Shown: piece after piece, positions 17,471 through 26,792 of the stretch
Position numbering within the stretch: the stretch's first letter is position 1
How the letters are laid out: every line of letters begins with the position of its first letter
From: Cohnella algarum
Lineage (GTDB): Bacteria > Bacillota > Bacilli > Paenibacillales > Paenibacillaceae
Direction of reading: 5' to 3'
Length of the DNA stretch: 64,000 bases
Assembly: GCF_016937515.1 (NCBI RefSeq)
Contig: NZ_JAFHKM010000002.1
Coordinates: forward strand, 1,297,001 to 1,361,000
Translations under genes and position numbers: made by a program
Notes under the pieces: generated by a model
The model's database searches: none
Told to the model about the DNA's origin: nothing
What the model saw: the letters and a program-made list of their open reading frames with translations, nothing else

Positions 17471-19099
17471 TTAATAGCCGTCCGTTTTGTGACCCATGTT
17501 TTCCGCCTTTTTCATGGCGGCATCGGCTGCGGCGGTGCTGGTGTGGTTTTTGCCCGCCTGCTCCAGCCCTTCCTTCACCCGCCTGCCGTACTCGGGGTCG
17601 GCTTGCGTGAAATACCCGACAAACGTTTCCTGGATGTGCGGCGCGCAGATTTTGAGATTGCTCACCAGGTTGGCGATCAGCTCGTCCTTCTCCACGTCGT
17701 CGAACGCGCGGTACGTCTTGCCCGCTTGCGCAAAATCGTTCGTGCGGTCGATTTTTTGCCGAACGAGCTTGGCATCGTAATGCGGTTCGTGGTCGCGCCC
17801 GCGCTTCGGGGCCTCTTTCAGCCCGTTAAGCGTGGATGGCTCGTAGTTGATATGCGGATTTTGCCCCGGCGCCATGTCCACCCGGTATTCCATCTGGCCG
17901 TCGCGCTGGTTGGTCGCCACGTGCTTTTTCGGCGCGTTGATCGGGAGCTGCAAATAGTTGGTGCCGACCCGGTAACGCTGCGTGTCCGAATACGAGAAGG
18001 TGCGGCCCTGCAGCAGCTTGTCGTCGGAGAAGTCGAGACCGTCCACGAGCACCCCCGTCCCGAACGCCGACTGCTCGGTCTCGGCAAAATAATTGAGCGC
18101 ATTTTGATTGAGCACCATTTTCCCGACCGGCAAAAACGGAAACTGCTCCGGATCCCACAGCTTCGTCGGATCGAGCGGGTCGAAATCGAGCTCGGGATGC
18201 TCGTCGTCGCTCATGATTTGCACGCACAGCTCCCATTCCGGGTAGTCTCCCCGTTCGATCGCTTCGTACAAATCCTGCGTCGCATGGTTGTAATTTGTCG
18301 CCTGAATCTCGTCGGCTTCGCGCTGCAGCAGGTTTTTGATCCCCTGCTTTAGTGGCTCCCAATGGTATTTCACCAGCACCGCTTCCCCAGCCTGGTTTAC
18401 CCATTTGTACGTATTTACGCCCGAGCCTTGCATTTGCCGGTAATTGGCCGGGATGCCCCAGGGAGAGAACAGGAACGTGATCATGTGGGTAGCTTCCGGC
18501 GTTCCGGCCAGAAAATCGAACATCCGCTCCGGGTCGGGCAGGTTGGTGACCGGATCCGGCTTGAACGAATGCACCATGTCCGGAAATTTGATCGGGTCGC
18601 GGATAAAAAAGATTTTCAAATTGTTGCCGACGAGGTCCCAGTTGCCGTCCTCCGTATAAAATTTAACGGCAAACCCGCGCGGGTCGCGCAGCGTTTCGGG
18701 GGAATGGGCACCGCCGATGACCGTCGAAAAGCGGACAAAAACGGGCGTGCGCTTCCCTTTTTCCTGGAACAGCTTCGCCCGCGTGTACTTGGAAACGGGC
18801 TCGTCGCCGACTTTGCCATAGGCTTCGAAGTAGCCGTGCGCGCCCGCCCCGCGGGCGTGGACGACCCGCTCCGGCACCCGTTCCCGGTCGAAGTGCGAGA
18901 TTTTTTCGAGAAAATCATAGTTTTCCAGCGTTGTCGGCCCCCGGTTGCCCACCGTTCTCACGTTCTGGTTATCCGTGACCGGATGGCCCTGGCGGTTTGT
19001 CAGCGAGCTTTCGTCTTCCCCTTCGGCAAACCGGCTATCCGCCGAGCTGCCGACGCCCGTAACGGCCGTCCCGTCTGCGTTCAGATTATCGTTTTCCAT
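17471..19099 (-). CDS. heme catalase, long spore-type (KatX-like)
   Basis: The start at 19099 has an AGGAGG site and gives 542 residues, longer than vegetative KatA (about 480) and close to KatX. It degrades hydrogen peroxide. The active-site histidine is H81 in RVVHARG, the distal asparagine lies in [12 protein letters not shown], and the heme-ligand tyrosine lies in the [11 protein letters not shown] motif. The N-terminus is rich in Asp, Asn and Gly, as in spore-associated catalases. KatX in Bacillus is made in the forespore; here that is only inferred from length. Confidence 0.9.
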   Translation of the reverse strand: MENDNLNADGTAVTGVGSSADSRFAEGEDESSLTNRQGHPVTDNQNVRTVGNRGPTTLENYDFLEKISHFDRERVPERVVHARGAGAHGYFEAYGKVGDEPVSKYTRAKLFQEKGKRTPVFVRFSTVIGGAHSPETLRDPRGFAVKFYTEDGNWDLVGNNLKIFFIRDPIKFPDMVHSFKPDPVTNLPDPERMFDFLAGTPEATHMITFLFSPWGIPANYRQMQGSGVNTYKWVNQAGEAVLVKYHWEPLKQGIKNLLQREADEIQATNYNHATQDLYEAIERGDYPEWELCVQIMSDDEHPELDFDPLDPTKLWDPEQFPFLPVGKMVLNQNALNYFAETEQSAFGTGVLVDGLDFSDDKLLQGRTFSYSDTQRYRVGTNYLQLPINAPKKHVATNQRDGQMEYRVDMAPGQNPHINYEPSTLNGLKEAPKRGRDHEPHYDAKLVRQKIDRTNDFAQAGKTYRAFDDVEKDELIANLVSNLKICAPHIQETFVGYFTQADPEYGRRVKEGLEQAGKNHTSTAAADAAMKKAENMGHKTDGY

Positions 19100-19251
19100 T
19101 TTGCGGCGCCTCCTGGACAGTTCAATTTCGATTGCTAGGGTACCCGCTTCCTGAAATTTCATGCATTTCCAACGTATCCGACGTGGCCTCAAGAAGAAAA
19201 CGGCTTGCCGTCGCCCGCTGGCTCGGCTTCCCTTGCTCGGCTTGTCTTCGT

Positions 19252-19448
19252 AGGACTTTGTCCGATTTCGTCCAATCGAGAGCGGCTTTTGCGCACCCGC
19301 GCGCGCGGCCGGCCGTTCTCGTCGGATTTTGTCCAAGCGGGCGAGGCCCTTTTCGATGATTCCGCCCGTATTTCCGTTGCTCGTTGGATAAAATCCACTA
19401 TAGACCGAGGTTTCCTCGTTTTTCGCTCCGCTCATTGGACAAAATCCA
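19252..19448. repeat. family B dyad array, locus 1
   Basis: Dyads of the form TGGAyTTTnTCCA lie at 19262-19274 (degenerate), 19323-19335, 19385-19397 and 19436-19448, with steps of 61, 62 and 51 bp; an extra half-copy lies 10 bp before the first. The first two have T-rich and the last two A-rich centres, so the block is itself a large imperfect inverted repeat. No gene is seen between the catalase promoter (about 19100) and this array. Confidence 0.75.
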
Positions 19449-19484
19449 GCCTAAGCTGCTGGTGCAGGTTTTCCATATTTGCCG

Positions 19485-19785
19485 AGGGGGCGAAATGAGT
19501 CATTTTTACTCAAATGCGTGCGGCGGTATGGGCATGGCGGGCCGAGATGAGCCGCCACGACTCAATTGGATCGACTGTGGGCGTGCGACGGCGGCGAAAT
19601 GAGTCATTTTTACTCAAATGCGTGCGGCGGTATGGGCATGGCGGGCCGAGATGAGCCGCCACGACTCAATTGGATCGACTGTGGGCGTGCGACGGCGGCG
19701 AAATGAGTCATTTTTACTCAACTGCGTGCGGCGGTATGGGCATGGCGGGCCGAAATGAGTCGCCACGACTCAATTGGATCGAGGA
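19485..19785. repeat. family A dyad array, locus 2 (52-bp period, 6 dyads)
   Basis: Dyads start at 19496, 19548, 19600, 19652, 19704 and 19756, every step exactly 52 bp. Two types alternate: TGAGTCATTTTTACTCA and TGAGyCGCCACGACTCA, making a 104-bp tandem unit that is nearly identical between copies. The array follows the family B block directly and ends before the nucleoside hydrolase terminator. Confidence 0.88.
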
Positions 19786-19810
19786 GGGCCGAGCCCGGAA
19801 CGACTTCATG

Positions 19811-19838
19811 AAAAAAGGCCGCCCCGAAGGACGGCCCT
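19811..19838 (-). terminator. terminator after the second nucleoside hydrolase
   Basis: On the minus strand an 8-bp stem with a TTCG loop is followed by six T. Confidence 0.85.
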
Positions 19839-19868
19839 GACTTCCATGCGAAGAAGCTTCGCGCTCGC

Positions 19869-20783
19869 TCAAATGACCCGGTCGGCAAAATGCTCGAGGA
19901 ACTCCTGCGCCTTGACGCCCACGCAAACGCGAAGGTTCGGCTTCCCGTCCGGCAGCTCGGCCGTTCGCCCAAGCTCCTCCTCGTTCAGCAGCACCTGCAC
20001 GTTCAGCATTTCGGTCGTCACGAAATCGGGGTTGACGGCGACGCCGACGGCAAGCGGATCGTGAAGGCCGCACCCGCCCTTGCCCGGATGAATCGTTTCG
20101 TAAAAGCCGATATAAAATTCCGTCACCTCGGCCAGAAAACCTCCGAGCTCGGGATCTTTTCGCCGCCAAACATCAACCCGGTCGCGCCCGAGCATCGTCT
20201 GGAGCGTCACGTCCAGGCCGACCAGCGTAATCGGCAGCCCGGAGCGGAACACGACGTCCGCCGCCTCGGGATCGCTGTGGATGTTCGCCTCCGCATAAGG
20301 AGACACATTGCCCGCCACTCGAACGGCGCCGCCCATAATGACGACATCGCCGACGAGCGGGACGATGCCGGGATCCTTCTGCACCGCAAGCGCGAGATTC
20401 GTCAGCGGCCCGACGGCCACGATTGTCACTTGCCCCGGGAGGCCGCGCACCTGCTCGATGATAAAATCGACGGCATGCCGGCCGTCGGGCCGGCGTTTCG
20501 GCTCGATATCGAGCACGTTGCCGAGACCTTTTTCGCCGTGAATGTGGCGAACGGCTTCCTTGCGCTTGCGCTTCAGCGGGTCCGACGCTCCGGCCAGCAC
20601 CGGCGCGTCCACTCCCAGCTTTTCCAGCATGTACAGCGTATTGCGAGTCGCTTCGTCCACCGGAACATTGCCGAAGCATGTCGTCAGCCCGAGCAGACGC
20701 AGCTCGGGAGAACGGGCCGCGTACGCGATCGCCAGCGCGTCGTCGACTCCCGTATCCACGTCGAGAATAATCGGTTTCACCAA
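19869..20783 (-). CDS. inosine-uridine-type nucleoside hydrolase (copy 2)
   Basis: The 304-residue protein carries the calcium-binding DVDTGVDD motif near residues 8-15, TIVAVGPLTNLALA and the HDPLAV motif with the catalytic histidine. It splits ribonucleosides into base and ribose. The start is a TTG at 20783 with AAGAGGTG upstream; the adjacent GTG is an alternative. It lies 122 bp downstream of the BASS transporter gene and has its own terminator, so the two may form a small unit separate from the ABC transporter operon upstream. Confidence 0.9.
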   Translation of the reverse strand: MVKPIILDVDTGVDDALAIAYAARSPELRLLGLTTCFGNVPVDEATRNTLYMLEKLGVDAPVLAGASDPLKRKRKEAVRHIHGEKGLGNVLDIEPKRRPDGRHAVDFIIEQVRGLPGQVTIVAVGPLTNLALAVQKDPGIVPLVGDVVIMGGAVRVAGNVSPYAEANIHSDPEAADVVFRSGLPITLVGLDVTLQTMLGRDRVDVWRRKDPELGGFLAEVTEFYIGFYETIHPGKGGCGLHDPLAVGVAVNPDFVTTEMLNVQVLLNEEELGRTAELPDGKPNLRVCVGVKAQEFLEHFADRVI

Positions 20784-20905
20784 ATGTTCGCACCTCTTGT
20801 CGAATCTGATTGCTGTCCACTCAAGTGTAGCTTAAATCCTCTCCCGTTCCAACCCCGCCAAACGGCTCGATCCTTTCGCCGGTCCCACGGCCGGTCCCGC
20901 GGCCG

Positions 20906-21928
20906 CTACGCCCGGTCGGAGACGGCCGCCCCCGCCCCCGGCAGGCTGCCGCTTTGCAGCTTGTTCAGCCGCGCGTCCTTGCGGGCGAGCCGGTAGCCGA
21001 ACAGAGCCGCCAGCAGTTGCTGGAACAGCATGCCGGAGATGACGGGCAGCGACACGGCGGCCGGGAAGTACTGCACCGCAATGACGGCCCCGGCGCTAAT
21101 GTTGCGCATGCCGGCGTTGAACTGCATGGCGACGGAGTCTTCCCGGTTCCATCTCAGCAGCGAGGAAACGCCCCAGCCGATCAGGTAGCCGACGACGGCC
21201 GTGCCCAGCGTCACGGCGACGACGACCGCGAGATGGTTGTCGAACCGCCGGAAATACGGCGCGATGACGGAGCCGTTGATGACGACGACGACGAACATGC
21301 CGATTTTGACGAACGGGGCCAGCGACGGTCCCCATGCGGCGTTTACTTTTCCCTTCGTCCACTGGTTGACCAGCATGCCGGCCAGCGAAGGCAGCACGAT
21401 CATCCACAGCAAGCCCTGCATCATTTCCCAAACCTGAATTTCGACCGTCTGGCCCATCAGCACGTACAAGCTGGCCGGCACCACGAGCGGCGAGAGCAGC
21501 GTATCGATCAAAATGAGCGACAGCGTAAGCGCGAGGTTGCCCCTGTAGATGGATACCCAGACGACGCTCACCACCCCGGTCGGCAGAACGAACAGCAGCA
21601 GGCAGCCCATGGCCGTAAGCGGATCGTCCGGAAAAAACAACTTCCCCGATAGCCAGCCCGCGCAAGGCATGACAACGTGCAAAATAAGCAAAATCGTCAG
21701 AAGCTTCCAAGGACGGTAAAGCTCCCGCCCGATATCCCCGAAGCTGGACTTCAAGCTCCCGATAAACGTCATGCCGGCAAAAATCCACGGCACCAAATAC
21801 TCGTAAGAGCTCACCCGCGTCGAAAGCAATACCCCGATGACGATGGCGGACGGCGTCAGCAGCGGCATGATTTTTTCCAGAACGGCATTCAATCTGATCA
21901 AAAAAGCGACGACTCCCGATCGCACCAT
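20906..21928 (-). CDS. bile acid:sodium symporter (BASS) family transporter
   Basis: The 340-residue protein has about ten membrane helices. Family traits include the MPLLTPSAIVIGVLL opening, LFVLPTGVVSVVW and the RNISAGAVIAVQYF crossover segment. Bacterial members move bile acids, pantothenate, pyruvate or other organic anions with sodium. Its position between adenine deaminase and a nucleoside hydrolase hints at a nucleoside-related or sugar-acid substrate, which is inference. An AAGGAG site precedes the ATG. Confidence 0.82.
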   Translation of the reverse strand: MVRSGVVAFLIRLNAVLEKIMPLLTPSAIVIGVLLSTRVSSYEYLVPWIFAGMTFIGSLKSSFGDIGRELYRPWKLLTILLILHVVMPCAGWLSGKLFFPDDPLTAMGCLLLFVLPTGVVSVVWVSIYRGNLALTLSLILIDTLLSPLVVPASLYVLMGQTVEIQVWEMMQGLLWMIVLPSLAGMLVNQWTKGKVNAAWGPSLAPFVKIGMFVVVVINGSVIAPYFRRFDNHLAVVVAVTLGTAVVGYLIGWGVSSLLRWNREDSVAMQFNAGMRNISAGAVIAVQYFPAAVSLPVISGMLFQQLLAALFGYRLARKDARLNKLQSGSLPGAGAAVSDRA

Positions 21929-22037
21929 GAACGCATCTCCTTTTGCGAAGCCCTTTGTCCATTATACCTGCAATCGGACGCAAGGGGGGCGGCGGGGCGA
22001 TCGGAATTCGTTATGCGAGTGCAAACAATCGTTTATC

Positions 22038-22070
22038 CAAAAAAAACAAAACACGCCTGCAAAGGCGTGT
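22038..22070 (-). terminator. terminator of the nucleoside uptake operon
   Basis: ACACGCC, a 6-base loop and GGCGTGT are followed on the minus strand by a long T-rich run. It lies about 100 bp after the adenine deaminase stop. Confidence 0.85.
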
Positions 22071-22171
22071 CGATAAGCGACTCCTCATTCGTCCCGCGTT
22101 GCCGCGGAGCGCCCCCGGCTCGGTCAGGGCCCGACCGGAAGCCCGCTCCGCCGAATCCGATAGACGGCCAT

Positions 22172-23926
22172 TCAATCCAGGCCTGTCGGAACGTGCCGGA
22201 ACGCTTCGGTGTCGAACAAGCCGAGGTCGGTCAGCTTGAGCTCCGGAATGACGGGCAGGCAGAGGAAGGATAAGGTCAAAAACGCGTTAAACTCCTCGCT
22301 CGCTCCGATCCGCGTCAGCGCCCGGTTCAGCGCTTCGATCTCGCGCACGATGTCCCCGTAAGGCCGCGCGGTCATGAGGCCCGCGATTTCCAGCGGCAGC
22401 GAAGCGATCGGCTCCCCGTCGTCGACGACGACCAGCCCGCCGCCCATCCGGCCCAAAGCGTCGACGGCCGCCAGCATGTCGCGGTCCGTCGCGCCGACGC
22501 AGACAAGGTTGTGCGAGTCGTGCGCGACCGTCGACGCGATCGCCCCGCGCCGGAGCCTGAATCCGCTCACGATGCCCAGCCCGACGTTGCCCGTGCCGCG
22601 ATGCCGCTCGATCACGGCCATCTTCAGCAAATCGCGGGCGGTCGAAGCCTTGAAGACGCCATCCACCGCGTCCGCCTCGACGATTCGCTTGCGCGTTACG
22701 ATCGAGTTGGGTATGACCTCGATGACGCGGACGTTGCCGGACGGTCCGACGGCAATGCGCAGATCCTCTTCGCGCAGCCTGGGCAGGCGCACCGTGCCGG
22801 TCAGCGCCGGCGGGACCGGACGCGAAGCCTCCGCCCGCGATCCCGCTACGACCCGCCCGTCCTCCGCGACCAGCTCGCCGGCGCGGTAGACCTGGCGGAT
22901 CGTCATGTTCTCCAGGTCGTCGACGATCAGCAGATCGGCGGCATAGCCCGGAGCGACGGCGCCGAGGCCTTGCAGGCCGAAGCATTCGGCGGCGTTCAGC
23001 GTCGCGATCCGGATCGCCCGCAGCGGGTCCATGCCGTGCCGAATCGCCAGACGGATGTGATGATCGATGCTGCCTTCGGCGACCAGCTCGTCCAAATGCT
23101 TGTCGTCCGTGCAAAAGGCGAACCGCCGCTCGTTGCCCGCATTGACCGCGGGAAGCAGCGCCGCGAGATTTTTCGCGGCGGAGCCTTCGCGCATCAGCAC
23201 GTACATGCCGCGCCGCACGCGGTCCAGCGCCTCCTCCGGCGTCGTGCACTCATGATCCGTGCGGATGCCGGCCGCCCGGTAGACGTCGATGGCGCCCGGG
23301 CCGAGTCCGGAACCGTGGCCGTCGACGGGAACGCCCCGGCCGGCCGCGTCCGCCAGCTTGTCCAGCATATCTTCGCGGGCCTCGGCCACGGCCGGGTAGT
23401 CCATCACCTCCGCCAGGCCCAGCACTCCCGGCCGGCCGTAATACGGGGACAGATCCGGCGCCGCCAATTCCGCCCCCGCGTTTTCGAACGGGGTGGCCGG
23501 CACGCAGGACGGCAGCATGAACAGCACGTTCAACGGCAGCCCGCGCGAGGCATCCAGCATATAATCCAGGCCTGCCGTCCCGCAAACGTTGGCGATTTCA
23601 TGCGGATCGGCGACGACGGTCGTCACCCCGTGGGGAAGCACGACCTTGGCGAACTCCGCCGGCGTCGCCATCGAAGATTCGATGTGGACGTGCCCGTCGA
23701 TCAACCCCGGGCAGACATACCGTCCTTGCGCGTCAATCACGGTTTTCCCCTCATAGGATCCGATCCCGACGATGACTCCGTCGCGAATCGCGACGTCCCC
23801 GCGGATCGCCTCGAGCCCGAAGACGTCCACGATTCGTCCGTTCCGAATGACGACATCGGCCGGCTCCCGGCCGGTTGCCGCCATAATCCGTTTGCGCAAT
23901 TGCTCGCGATTCGCCTCGCCGCTCAT
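22172..23926 (-). CDS. ade: adenine deaminase
   Basis: Started at 23926 with an AAGGGGGAG site, the protein has 584 residues, close to Bacillus AdeC. It converts adenine to hypoxanthine and ammonia. The metal-binding motif GLIDGHVHIES, the VVADPHEIANVCG segment, the ETTPEEAL-like TDHECTTPEEAL region and CTDDKHLDEL are characteristic. It follows the nucleoside hydrolase by 49 bp, so adenosine taken up could be split and its adenine deaminated in sequence. It is the last gene before the operon terminator. Confidence 0.94.
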   Translation of the reverse strand: MSGEANREQLRKRIMAATGREPADVVIRNGRIVDVFGLEAIRGDVAIRDGVIVGIGSYEGKTVIDAQGRYVCPGLIDGHVHIESSMATPAEFAKVVLPHGVTTVVADPHEIANVCGTAGLDYMLDASRGLPLNVLFMLPSCVPATPFENAGAELAAPDLSPYYGRPGVLGLAEVMDYPAVAEAREDMLDKLADAAGRGVPVDGHGSGLGPGAIDVYRAAGIRTDHECTTPEEALDRVRRGMYVLMREGSAAKNLAALLPAVNAGNERRFAFCTDDKHLDELVAEGSIDHHIRLAIRHGMDPLRAIRIATLNAAECFGLQGLGAVAPGYAADLLIVDDLENMTIRQVYRAGELVAEDGRVVAGSRAEASRPVPPALTGTVRLPRLREEDLRIAVGPSGNVRVIEVIPNSIVTRKRIVEADAVDGVFKASTARDLLKMAVIERHRGTGNVGLGIVSGFRLRRGAIASTVAHDSHNLVCVGATDRDMLAAVDALGRMGGGLVVVDDGEPIASLPLEIAGLMTARPYGDIVREIEALNRALTRIGASEEFNAFLTLSFLCLPVIPELKLTDLGLFDTEAFRHVPTGLD

Positions 23927-23975
23927 GGGCTCTCCCCCTTTTAATGGAACAGCCCGCCCGATTTTCCGGAACGGT

Positions 23976-24944
23976 TTACTGCTCCTGCTCCAACACGCCG
24001 ACCAGCAAATCCAGGAACCGCTCGCTGTCCAGGCCGGAAGCGGCATAGATCGACTGCAAATGCTCCCAGCGAAAATGATCCCGACGGTCCCATACGGTCT
24101 GTCCGAGCGTCAATGGACTAACCTTCTCCACGGCCACCTTGATTTCCTGCGTCTCAAGCAGGCTCGGATCGATAATCGAAGCGATCGCGACCGAATCGAT
24201 AATGCCCGAGCTGGAATCGAAGCTTCCGACGGTCGAGCCTTCCTTCACGTACCGGTCGATCCCCAGCATGTATTTCGCTTCCTTCGAGGTCGCCCGCCGC
24301 AGCCGGTCGTAATGCCTTTCCTTGAAGTTGATGTCCGGATGATAGGCCACGTCAAGCCCGACCGCGGTCACTTTGGCGCCGCAGCCGAAGACGATCTCCG
24401 CCGCTTCCGGATCGACGTACACATTCCATTCGCTCGCCGGGTTGTCGCCCGTCGCGTTTCGGAACGCGTATTCGTTGAACCCGAACGCGCCGCCGATCAG
24501 CACGATTTCCTTCACCGCCGCCGCCAGTTCCGGCTTTCTCATGAACGCGAGCGCCAGGTTCGTCAGCGGACCGAGCGCGGCGATCGTCACTTCGCCGGGA
24601 TGCTTCATCACCGTCTCGATGATTAAATCGGGGGCGAACATATCCAGCGCCTTCAGGCGGGGAGGGGCGAAAAAGTGATTGCCCAGCCCGTCTTCGCCGT
24701 GGGAATACGGGTCCTTCGGAAACGGCCGGACGAGCGGCTTGTTCATGCCCTTCGCCACCGGAATGTCTGTTTCGTTCATGAATTCCAGTATTTTCAAGGC
24801 GTTCTCGCAGGTCCGATCTGCGATCAGGTTTCCGCTCGTCGCCGTAATGGCCATGACCTCGATGTCGGGATGCTTCAACGCCAGCATGATCGCAATCGAA
24901 TCGTCGATCCCGGGATCGCAGTCGATCAGTACTTTTTTTGCCAT
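23976..24944 (-). CDS. inosine-uridine-type nucleoside hydrolase (copy 1)
   Basis: The 322-residue protein has the calcium-binding motif DCDPGIDD at residues 8-15, TIAALGPLTNLALAF in the middle and a distinct C-terminal half. It would cleave an imported ribonucleoside inside the cell. It lies 56 bp after the second permease gene and 49 bp before ade, with a GAGGAGG site. Its sequence differs clearly from copy 2, so the two probably prefer different nucleosides. Confidence 0.9.
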   Translation of the reverse strand: MAKKVLIDCDPGIDDSIAIMLALKHPDIEVMAITATSGNLIADRTCENALKILEFMNETDIPVAKGMNKPLVRPFPKDPYSHGEDGLGNHFFAPPRLKALDMFAPDLIIETVMKHPGEVTIAALGPLTNLALAFMRKPELAAAVKEIVLIGGAFGFNEYAFRNATGDNPASEWNVYVDPEAAEIVFGCGAKVTAVGLDVAYHPDINFKERHYDRLRRATSKEAKYMLGIDRYVKEGSTVGSFDSSSGIIDSVAIASIIDPSLLETQEIKVAVEKVSPLTLGQTVWDRRDHFRWEHLQSIYAASGLDSERFLDLLVGVLEQEQ

Positions 24945-25000
24945 CTTTCCAAACGTCCTCCTCTATGCGTGTTGCGATTGCGGCCGTCCGCCGGGCGGCG

Positions 25001-25834
25001 TCACTTGACGCTCCCCTGGGTCAAACCGCTGACCAGATATCTCTGAAAAAAGACGGTGAGCAAAACGACCGGCAGACTGGACACGATGCCGGCGGCGGAC
25101 ATCAGCCCGCGATCCAGCCCCTTCTGGCTCACGAGCGTGCTGGTCAGCACCGGCATCGTGCGCGTGTTTTCTCCGGTAAGCGTGACCGCAAACAAAAACT
25201 CGTTCCAGCAGAAAATGAAGCAGATGAGCGCCGTGGCGGCGATCCCCGGCATAAGCACGGGCAGCACGACCGTCCGGATCGCCCGAAAACGCGTGCAGCC
25301 GTCGATCATGGCCGCCTCCTCCGTATCGGCGGGAAGCGCCGCGAAAAAGCCGCGCAGCAGCCAGATGACGAGCGCCATATTAAGCGCGCAATAGGTGATG
25401 ATCAGCAAAAAATGCGTATCCAGCAGCTTGACCCGATAGGCGAACAGAAAAATCGGCACGATGATGACGACGGGCGGAATCATCCGGGTCATGAGCAGCA
25501 GATTCGGCAGCAGCGCGCCGCCGGTGCGAAACCGTTCGATCGAATAGGCGGCGAACACGCCCGCCCCGACCGTCACGAGGGTCGCGACTCCCGCGATCAG
25601 CAGGCTGTTCGTCAGGCTGGGCACGAAATCCGGATGCTTGAACAGCGTCAGGTAGCTCTCGAAGGTCGGGCTTTTCGGAATCCAGACGGGCGGTATCGCC
25701 ATCTGGTCGACCGGCCGCTTAATGGAAGCGAGAAGCACCCAGACGATCGGAAGCATGAAAAACACGAAAAACAAGGCGAGCGCGAGCGTACGGATGCTTT
25801 TGAGCGCATTCCTTCGGGCGCGTCTTGGGTTCAT
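25001..25834 (-). CDS. CUT1-type ABC permease (MalG-like)
   Basis: The 277-residue protein has six predicted helices and the EAA loop (EEAAMIDGCTRF followed by LPVLMPG near residues 175-200). It pairs with the preceding permease, with which it overlaps by 4 bp. No ATPase gene is in the operon; CUT1 importers of Bacillales commonly share an MsmX-type ATPase encoded elsewhere. Confidence 0.88.
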   Translation of the reverse strand: MNPRRARRNALKSIRTLALALFFVFFMLPIVWVLLASIKRPVDQMAIPPVWIPKSPTFESYLTLFKHPDFVPSLTNSLLIAGVATLVTVGAGVFAAYSIERFRTGGALLPNLLLMTRMIPPVVIIVPIFLFAYRVKLLDTHFLLIITYCALNMALVIWLLRGFFAALPADTEEAAMIDGCTRFRAIRTVVLPVLMPGIAATALICFIFCWNEFLFAVTLTGENTRTMPVLTSTLVSQKGLDRGLMSAAGIVSSLPVVLLTVFFQRYLVSGLTQGSVK

Positions 25835-26727
25835 CGTTTGCTCCCTCCTTTGTTCGTCCAGGAGAGCAAGCCGAAAATAACGACGGAAAGCAGGATCATG
25901 ACGGCGGCGGAAATCGCGGAAGCGTAGCCCATGTCATAGCGGCTGAAGGCGATCTTGTAGTTGTACAAGGACACGAGCTCCGTCGCGGAGCCCGGCCCCC
26001 CGCTGGTCAAAATGTACACCAGGTCGAACGTCCGCATCGCGTCCATGCCGCGCAGAATGGCAACGGCCGCAAGACCCGGCCCGAGCAGCGGCAGGGTAAT
26101 CGACCGCAATTCCCGCCACCAGCCCGCCCCGTCCATTTTCGACGCTTCGTAAATCTCCCCGGGTATCCCTTGCAAGTTCGCCAGCACCAGAATCATGACG
26201 AACGGGCTCCACTGCCACAGATCGGCGACGATGACCGAAACCATCGCCCAATTCGCGTCGGTAAGCAGCTTGGTGGTGTCGAACGGAATATGGAGCGCGT
26301 TAAAAATCCCTTCCAGCGGCGTAAAATCCGGCAGCAGGAAAATGCGCCAGGCCACGCCGACCACGACGGGAACCATCATCATCGGCACCATGAACGCGAC
26401 CCGGAAAAACGTCCTTCCCCACACCTCGCCGCGAAGCAGGAGCGCAAGCAGCGTTCCGACGACCATTTCTCCCGCTACCGCGCCGAGCGTAAACACGACG
26501 CTACGGCCCATCGAACGGTAAAAATTCGCATCCTCCAGCAGTCTCGCGAAATTGTCGAGCCCGGCGAAGCGGATGCCCAAATCCGGCCGCAGAAGGGGAT
26601 AGGAGAAAAAGCTTAACCCCACGGCCGCGGCGATCGGAACGAGCAGAACGGCGACGATGATGACAATGCCCGGCAGGACATACCGGACCTTCCCTTTTGC
26701 GAGCGACGACAAACCGGCATACACCAC
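25831..26727 (-). CDS. CUT1-type ABC permease (MalF-like)
   Basis: The 298-residue protein starts with GTG and has six predicted helices. The EAA loop is visible as EIYEASKMDGAGWWREL followed by LPLLGPG near residues 190-215. It is the first membrane subunit of the importer encoded with the upstream lipoprotein. A small hairpin lies between it and the binding-protein gene. Confidence 0.88.
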   Translation of the reverse strand: MVYAGLSSLAKGKVRYVLPGIVIIVAVLLVPIAAAVGLSFFSYPLLRPDLGIRFAGLDNFARLLEDANFYRSMGRSVVFTLGAVAGEMVVGTLLALLLRGEVWGRTFFRVAFMVPMMMVPVVVGVAWRIFLLPDFTPLEGIFNALHIPFDTTKLLTDANWAMVSVIVADLWQWSPFVMILVLANLQGIPGEIYEASKMDGAGWWRELRSITLPLLGPGLAAVAILRGMDAMRTFDLVYILTSGGPGSATELVSLYNYKIAFSRYDMGYASAISAAVMILLSVVIFGLLSWTNKGGSKR

Positions 26728-26745
26728 CTAACCGTGAAAAGTGAA

Positions 26746-26769
26746 GAGAAGGAAGCCGTCCTCCTTCTC
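26746..26769 (-). other. intercistronic hairpin after the binding-protein gene
   Basis: GAGAAGGA and TCCTTCTC form an 8-bp stem with an 8-base loop and only a broken T-run. Such hairpins often reduce read-through and protect the binding-protein mRNA so that it is made in excess over the permeases. Confidence 0.5.
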
Positions 26770-26792
26770 CTGAATGTCTTTCTTTTGAAAAA

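Noticed and set aside
22172..24000. Purine riboswitch before adenine deaminase or the nucleoside genes
   Set aside because: The gaps (49-65 bp) are too short and no conserved aptamer sequence was seen upstream of the operon either.
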